Shown here: positions 59,486 through 64,000 of the stretch, piece by piece
How positions within the stretch are numbered: position 1 is the stretch's first letter
Layout of the letters: each line of letters begins with the position of its first letter
DNA from: Aselliscus stoliczkanus
Taxonomy: Eukaryota > Chordata > Mammalia > Chiroptera > Hipposideridae
Assembly (NCBI GenBank): GCA_033961575.1
Contig: CM066733.1
Span: forward strand, 64,168,921 to 64,232,920
Length of the DNA: 64,000 bases
Reading direction: 5' to 3'
The notes under the pieces: generated by a model
Databases searched by the model: none
Seen by the model: the letters and a program-made list of their open reading frames with translations, nothing else
Told to the model about the DNA's origin: nothing
Made by a program: the position numbers and the translations under genes

Positions 59486-59934
59486 ATTTTTTTTTTTTTT
59501 TTAGGATTTTATTGGGGAATTGGGGGAGGGGAACAGCGTTGGGGAATCGGGGAAGGGGAACAGAGAAGTTTCTGTCTTTTTGTTCTTCAGTCTAGTTGTG
59601 GAGGACATTGCTTCACTGTTGGTATCGTCATTGTGCCCTTCCCGGATGAGGCAGATCGGTCGCTTGTCTATGGATGGTCGCTCACCGCGGTTCTTGGCAG
59701 CTCATGCTGGCTGCCAGCCGCTCACGCTGGCTGCCAGCCACTCACTGTAGCCTATGGCAGCCCACTGCAGCAGGGGCTGCAGCCCACACCGTTGACGGGG
59801 TTCATGCAGCCCCGCTCCAGGTGGAGCTGTTGTTAGCTGTAGAGGGCAATGTCACTGGCCCTCACATGTGGGATCCGAACCAGGGCCGCTGGCCTCCCAA
59901 GCCAGCTCTTAACCACCGCGCCACTCGGCCGGCC
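59486..59934 (-). mobile_element. Bat SINE, long form
   Basis: Minus-oriented and nearly full length, TTAGGATTTTATTGGGGAAT to CGCGCCACTCGGCCGGCC-type end. Perfect 13-bp target duplications CTTGGCAAATTGT lie at 59473-59485 and 59935-59947. Confidence 0.93.
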
Positions 59935-59947
59935 CTTGGCAAATTGT

Positions 59948-60850
59948 TTTGACTGAGGGGAGGACTCTCATCTTTGTGTCTGGGTTCCAGGCATAAGGCT
60001 ACATTTGTCCCCAGTGGCTGGAGAGGCCAACCCCTGCAAACTGCCTGCAGCTCTGATGGATAATACTTGTCACAGAAAGGCTCTCAATTGGCTGGGCATG
60101 ACCAATGGATAGTAATTGCTTTATGAAGATTTTCAAGGGCTGATTATTAGTCATAGAGCTTTACCTAACCAGTTACCTTTTTTCATTTTTTTATTCTTCC
60201 ATAAAGCAACTTTTAATATATGAACACTTAAAATGTATAAACACAGTGACTTAATGAGACATCAGTATAACTGCAAAGAATTGTGCTCCAGAGAATTATA
60301 TACTGTGGAGCAGTCTTTCCTAGGCTCTGGTTTACAGGAGTATTGGCTAAGAAACCAGTTAAATGTCATTTGCTCATACTTGAAGATATAGGCCAGAAAA
60401 CTCTAATATTCCGCAGATCTTTTCTATTCCTAAATAAAATGCTAGGAGCTCTCCAAATGTCTTAAAAACATCTGACCATCCAAATATGTATACTGGGGGC
60501 CCTTCTTCTTTGTGGGTCAAAGAAGAAGGGAGTTTGTGACTTGCCCTGAAAACAAAACAAAACAAAGTCTCCCACAACACTTCTAAGAAACTCTGAAATG
60601 TACTAGGAATTTCAAAACTAGGATAATGTCATCAAAGAGTAAACTTCTGAATGCTCAGAGCCACCCCAAAATGATAAAATTGGGAACTCCAGGAAAGCAG
60701 AAACATTTACCATTTTAAATCAATTGGTTCACATGGACTTGGAGTACAGGTACTGTTTATAGATGTGAATAATTTTCACTGGTAATTTCTTTATTTTGTG
60801 GGCATGAACACTCTTCTGTCTCACTAAACCAAATCACCCAACCTCTTATT
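59948..60850. other. Unassigned; perfect 13-bp hairpin
   Basis: A perfect inverted repeat at 60500-60512 and 60518-60530 lies in otherwise unrecognised sequence. Confidence 0.5.
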
Positions 60851-61135
60851 TTTAGACAAGGGAATAAAGGCCCAGAGAGGGGCCTGTGACCACACAGCTG
60901 ACTGACCTTCATGCTAGATCTGAACCCATGTCACCCTACAATAGCACTGTCCTATAGAAATTTCTGTGATGATAGAAATATCCCATATCTGTGGCTAATT
61001 CCACGTAGTAGCCAGTAGCCACTTATGGTTGTTGAACACTTCAAATGTGGCTAGCATGACTGAGGTACTCAATTTTCAATATCTCTTTGTCATTAAAGTT
61101 AAACTTAAATAGCCACTTGTGGCTCTCATTTTAAA
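60850..61135. repeat. MIR trace and hAT-type MER element
   Basis: Antisense MIR lies at about 60850-60935 (AAGGCCCAGAGAGGGGC). A hAT MER element follows at about 60940-61135 with inverse ends (CACTGTCCTATAGAAATTTC; AATAGCCACTTGTGGCT). Subfamily not assigned. Confidence 0.6.
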
Positions 61136-61163
61136 TAGTACAAATCAAGAATAACCAAGCCAG

Positions 61164-61419
61164 CCGGCAACCAGCGTGAGCGGCCAGCAGCCAGTGTGAA
61201 CTGCCAATAGCCGCAGTGAGGGACCATCCAGAGGCCAGTGACCGATCTGCCTCATCCGGGAAGAGTGCAATGATGATACCAACATGGGCCAGTGAAGTGA
61301 TGTCCTCCACAACTAGACTGAAGAACAAAAAGACAGCAACTTTTCTGTTCCCCTTCCTCAAATCCCCAACGCTGTTCCCCTCCCCCAATAGCCCAATAAA
61401 ATCTTTAAAAAAAAAAAAT
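61164..61419 (+). mobile_element. Bat SINE, long form, 5'-truncated
   Basis: Only the second module and 3' end are present (AGCCAGTGTGAACTGCC to CCCAATAAAATCTTT plus A-tail). A perfect 16-bp target duplication AGAATAACCAAGCCAG lies at 61148-61163 and 61420-61435. Confidence 0.92.
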
Positions 61420-61528
61420 AGAATAACCAAGCCAGTTCATAGGTTGTGGCTATTATAAATAGAAAAAGACAACCCACCGAATTCTTTCTTTTCTTGCCAC
61501 TACAAAAGAACTGGAGAAAAATATTTTT

Positions 61529-61647
61529 TGTAGAGGGAAAAAACAACAACATGCAGTTGTAGTCCAATTAACAAAAGGCACTCATGTCGGTTATTCCTTA
61601 CCACCTCCCATATTTACTGTGCAATTGTTATCATTGAAACCTTAGTA
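61529..61647 (+). repeat. Locally duplicated segment, copy A
   Basis: 119 bp almost identical to 63265-63382, sharing GGCACTCATGTCGGTTATTC and GTGCAATTGTTATCATTGAA. It lies in unique-looking sequence, so it is the likely source copy. Confidence 0.9.
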
Positions 61648-62268
61648 CATTAGTGGTTTCCTAAACAATGAATTCTCTTACTTATTTAGGCTGTTGCCAT
61701 GTTACAGTGGTACACCGAGCCCTGGCAGTAACACCAGGCTGACAGCTCCTGACAAGGTCGGGCACGTCTACTGACCCATAGGCTCATGAAGGGATATGGA
61801 AGTTTCTGCTTATAAAGCGTAAAAATGGTGCATGGCGTAAAGCCCAGGTTTCTAATCTTTGTCCTGACAAGATTGCACAAAACACTTGGTTTTAAGGCAA
61901 AATTCATGCTCCATTCACATGAAAAGTCATTTTATATTTTTAAAGGGGTGTTATCTGGAAGCAGAGCTGCCAGTTGGCTCACTTTCCTATGTACACAGTA
62001 CAATTCATACACAAATTCATTCTGGATACTTCAGGCCTGGGTATCGGAAGGTATCAGAAGGTATCAATTAAAATGGAAACTGCTGCTAAGAAATCAAGAG
62101 CAGGCTGAGACTTGGAAGAGCAGCAATGGAAGAATTAGGAAACATCACTGAGAGAAAAGATGTGTCATTAGGGAGCAAGGCTAAGATCATACACTCTCCT
62201 ATTCCCAATTACTAGGTATGGATGTTAAACTTGTACGGAAAGAAAGCTGATGGGAAAAAATTTATTCA
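61648..62268. other. Unassigned sequence
   Basis: The plus-strand 108-codon frame at 61825-62151 has no recognised family or splice context. Confidence 0.4.
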
Positions 62269-62688
62269 AGGGCCAGCCGAATGGCACGTTGGTTAAGAGT
62301 TGGCTTGGGATGGCAGCTCTGAGCAGCAGGGCCTTGATTCAGATCCCACATGAGGGCCAGTGACGCTGCCCTCTACAGCTAAGATGATGAACAACAGCTT
62401 GACCTGGAGCTGGGCTGCCATGAGTCACAGCCAATGGCATAGGCTGCAGTAGGGCTGGCCAGCAGCTGGCGTGAGCTTTTATGAGCTGCCGTGAACCGTG
62501 TGAGCGGCGGTCCAATGGCCACTGAGCGACTGCCTCACCCACAAAGAGCACAATGATGATACCAACATGGGCCAGTGAAGCAACGTCCTCCACAACTAGA
62601 CTTAAGAACAAAAGGACAGCAATTTGTCTGTTCCCCTTCCCCGGTTCCCCAATGCTGTTTCCCTCCCCGAATAAAATCTTTTAAAAAA
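62269..62688 (+). mobile_element. Bat SINE, long form
   Basis: Head GGGCCAGCCGAATGGCACG, middle CTCTACAGCTAAGATGATG, 3' end CCCCGAATAAAATCTTTT plus A-tail. A roughly 11-bp imperfect duplication (AATTTATTCA/AATTGATTCA) flanks it. Confidence 0.88.
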
Positions 62689-62901
62689 AATTGATTCATG
62701 TGGATTATGGCATGGAGAAGAGCTCTACAAATACCCTGGACCACCAGGAAGATGAACAAATGGGTTTTAGAGCAAATTAAACCTGAAACATAGCTGGCTG
62801 CAAAGATGACAAAACTGATGCTGTCCTAATTTAGGTACATCAAAAGAAGGCAAGATTCTTTGGAAAAGGCAATGATGCTGGAACAAATAGAAGGTAGCAG
62901 G

Positions 62902-63444
62902 GGGCCAGCCGAGTGGCTCAATTGGTTAAGAGTGCAAGCTGTGAGCAACAGGGTCATCGGTTGGATTCACACATGAGCTAATGAGCTGTGCCTGAGCTGA
63001 ACTGCTGTTGAGCTGCCAACAGGTGGCAAGATGGCTCCTTAGGTGGTGAGAACATGTGCTCCTAATAGCAAGGTTGCTGGATGGGATGGTAGGCTACACC
63101 CACCCACAACTGAGATTGAACACGGCACCTTGAGCTGAGCTGCCCTGAGCTGCCGATGAGCAACAGGATGGCGACTGGACTTGGAACTGAGCTAGCTGTG
63201 CCCTCCACAACTAAGACTGAAAGACAATAACTTGTCTGTTCCTCTTCCAAGAGCTGGCATAAACTGTAAAGGGAAAAAAAACAACATGCAATTGTAGTCT
63301 AATTAACAAAAGGCACTCATGTCGGTTATTCCTTACCACCTCCCATATTTACTGTGCAATTGTTATCATTGAAACCTTAGTAAAATTCTCCAACACTGTT
63401 CTCCTTCCCCAATTCCCAAATAAAAATCTTAAAAAAAAAAAAAA
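62902..63444 (+). mobile_element. Composite bat SINE interrupted by a copied segment
   Basis: Head GGGGCCAGCCGAGTGGCTCA, then GAACTGCTGTTGAGCTGCC, TGAACACGGCACCTTGAGC and CCTCCACAACTAAGACTG modules, and 3' end CCCAAATAAAAATCTT plus A-tail. The 3' part is broken at 63265-63382 by a copy of 61529-61647. GTAGCAGG/GCAGCAGG at the ends marks the target site. Confidence 0.85.
63265..63382 (+). repeat. Locally duplicated segment, copy B (in SINE)
   Basis: 118 bp matching 61529-61647 with about five differences, same orientation, 1.7 kb away. No target duplication or poly(A) marks it as retrotransposed. Confidence 0.9.
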
Positions 63445-63445
63445 A

Positions 63446-64000
63446 GGCAGCAGGAAAGGAGGGAGACCAAATATAAGATGAATTGGCCCCATAAAAGAAG
63501 CCATAGTCAGGAGTGTACTGGAGTTGAGCAGGGATTTTGAGAATAGGACATTATGGATGTCACTCATCATAGGGTCACCAGGAGTCAAAGCCTACTCCAC
63601 AGCACATAACAACATTAGGAGGTAGCTTGAAAATAGGATTCATTTTTGGTAGTATTGAAGTCCATTTTTCCAAGGGTTTTCCAAGGGAATTCATAGAATC
63701 ACCAGAGACTTGAATGATAAGAGGTTAAAAGATAAGAAGATGGTGTTGTATTTTGACTTATGCTGTGAATGATTAGCTAGGACCTCTGTTTTCCTGTCTC
63801 ATCAATGCTGAGAACTTAAGACACCTAATAAAGACTTCATAAAAGACAATATATTTTAAAAAGAGGATGGAAAGAAGGAAGGTCAGCAAGCAACCTTTTC
63901 CTGAAGGATAAAATATTTGCTATAGCTTTTTCTCACAAAATCACTTCAGTGTCATTACCGTGAGCTTTTAGTCAAGCTGAGCTTCATGACTATATTGCAA
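63446..64000. other. Unassigned sequence
   Basis: No gene or repeat recognised; CAGGAGTCAAAGCCTACTCC near 63570 recalls an L1/SINE tail but is not convincing. Confidence 0.35.

Noticed and set aside
16600..64000. First exon of the long CLIC5B isoform
   Set aside because: I looked for its acidic, Tyr-rich N-terminal text in the available frames and did not find it; it probably lies beyond the window.
1..64000. CRISPR arrays, bacterial operons or phage-like systems
   Set aside because: Sequence is vertebrate nuclear: SINE/LINE-rich, with spliced exon structure and no spaced direct-repeat array.

Overview
This is vertebrate nuclear DNA, almost certainly from a bat. The window is dominated by intron-like, repeat-rich sequence. 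The lineage clue is its young SINEs: tRNA-derived elements with box A/box B heads reading roughly GGCCGGCCGAGTGGCRC…GGTTAAGCGCTGG…GGTTCG, and a second older type ending CTGGAAAAACACACTGTTCCCCAATAAAAT. The second type resembles SINEs I know from rhinolophoid bats (horseshoe and leaf-nosed bats). MIR, L2, old L1M, MER5-like hAT, Tigger/MER2 and MaLR fossils form the general mammalian background. The genus is not resolved.

Only one protein-coding exon can be supported: the first coding exon of CLIC5 isoform A (chloride intracellular channel 5) on the minus strand at 16015-16077. It sits in a CpG island (about 15.65-16.62 kb). It encodes a 21-residue N-terminus beginning MTDAATANGDDRDPEI and ending ELFVK, and stops at a good splice donor. 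No other CLIC5 exon was found. Transcription runs toward coordinate 1, so 1-16014 is the start of CLIC5A intron 1, and the sequence above about 16.6 kb is upstream. From the known gene layout (long isoform B starts far upstream), 16.6-64 kb is probably the first intron of CLIC5B.

Layout: 1-15.6 kb is intronic, with CA/TG microsatellites, MIR/L2 fossils, a SINE nested in a small mariner-derived element (2.1-2.5 kb), and a truncated L1 nested in a MIR (8.5 kb). 15.6-16.7 kb is the CpG-island promoter and exon, flanked upstream by purine-rich sequence. 17-22.2 kb has an antisense L1 fragment holding an 81-bp mariner-type MITE, then a U6 snRNA pseudogene fused head-on to a long old L1. 22-39.5 kb has many SINEs, a Tigger/MER2 element and L1/L2 fragments. 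39.5-41.2 kb has a solo LTR and a 500-bp TGG/TGA-type array. 41-64 kb has further long-form SINEs on both strands, a second copy of the small mariner element, a MaLR LTR inside an L2, a tandemly duplicated MIR segment, and a 118-bp segment that appears twice, once inside a SINE.

None of the long open reading frames other than the CLIC5 exon looks coding. The largest lie in SINEs, CA repeats or the TGG array. The most unusual items are the U6-L1 chimera, the two equal-length mariner deletion derivatives that keep a transposase C-terminus, the copied segment inside a SINE, and the two-module SINE family. No new gene system was found.
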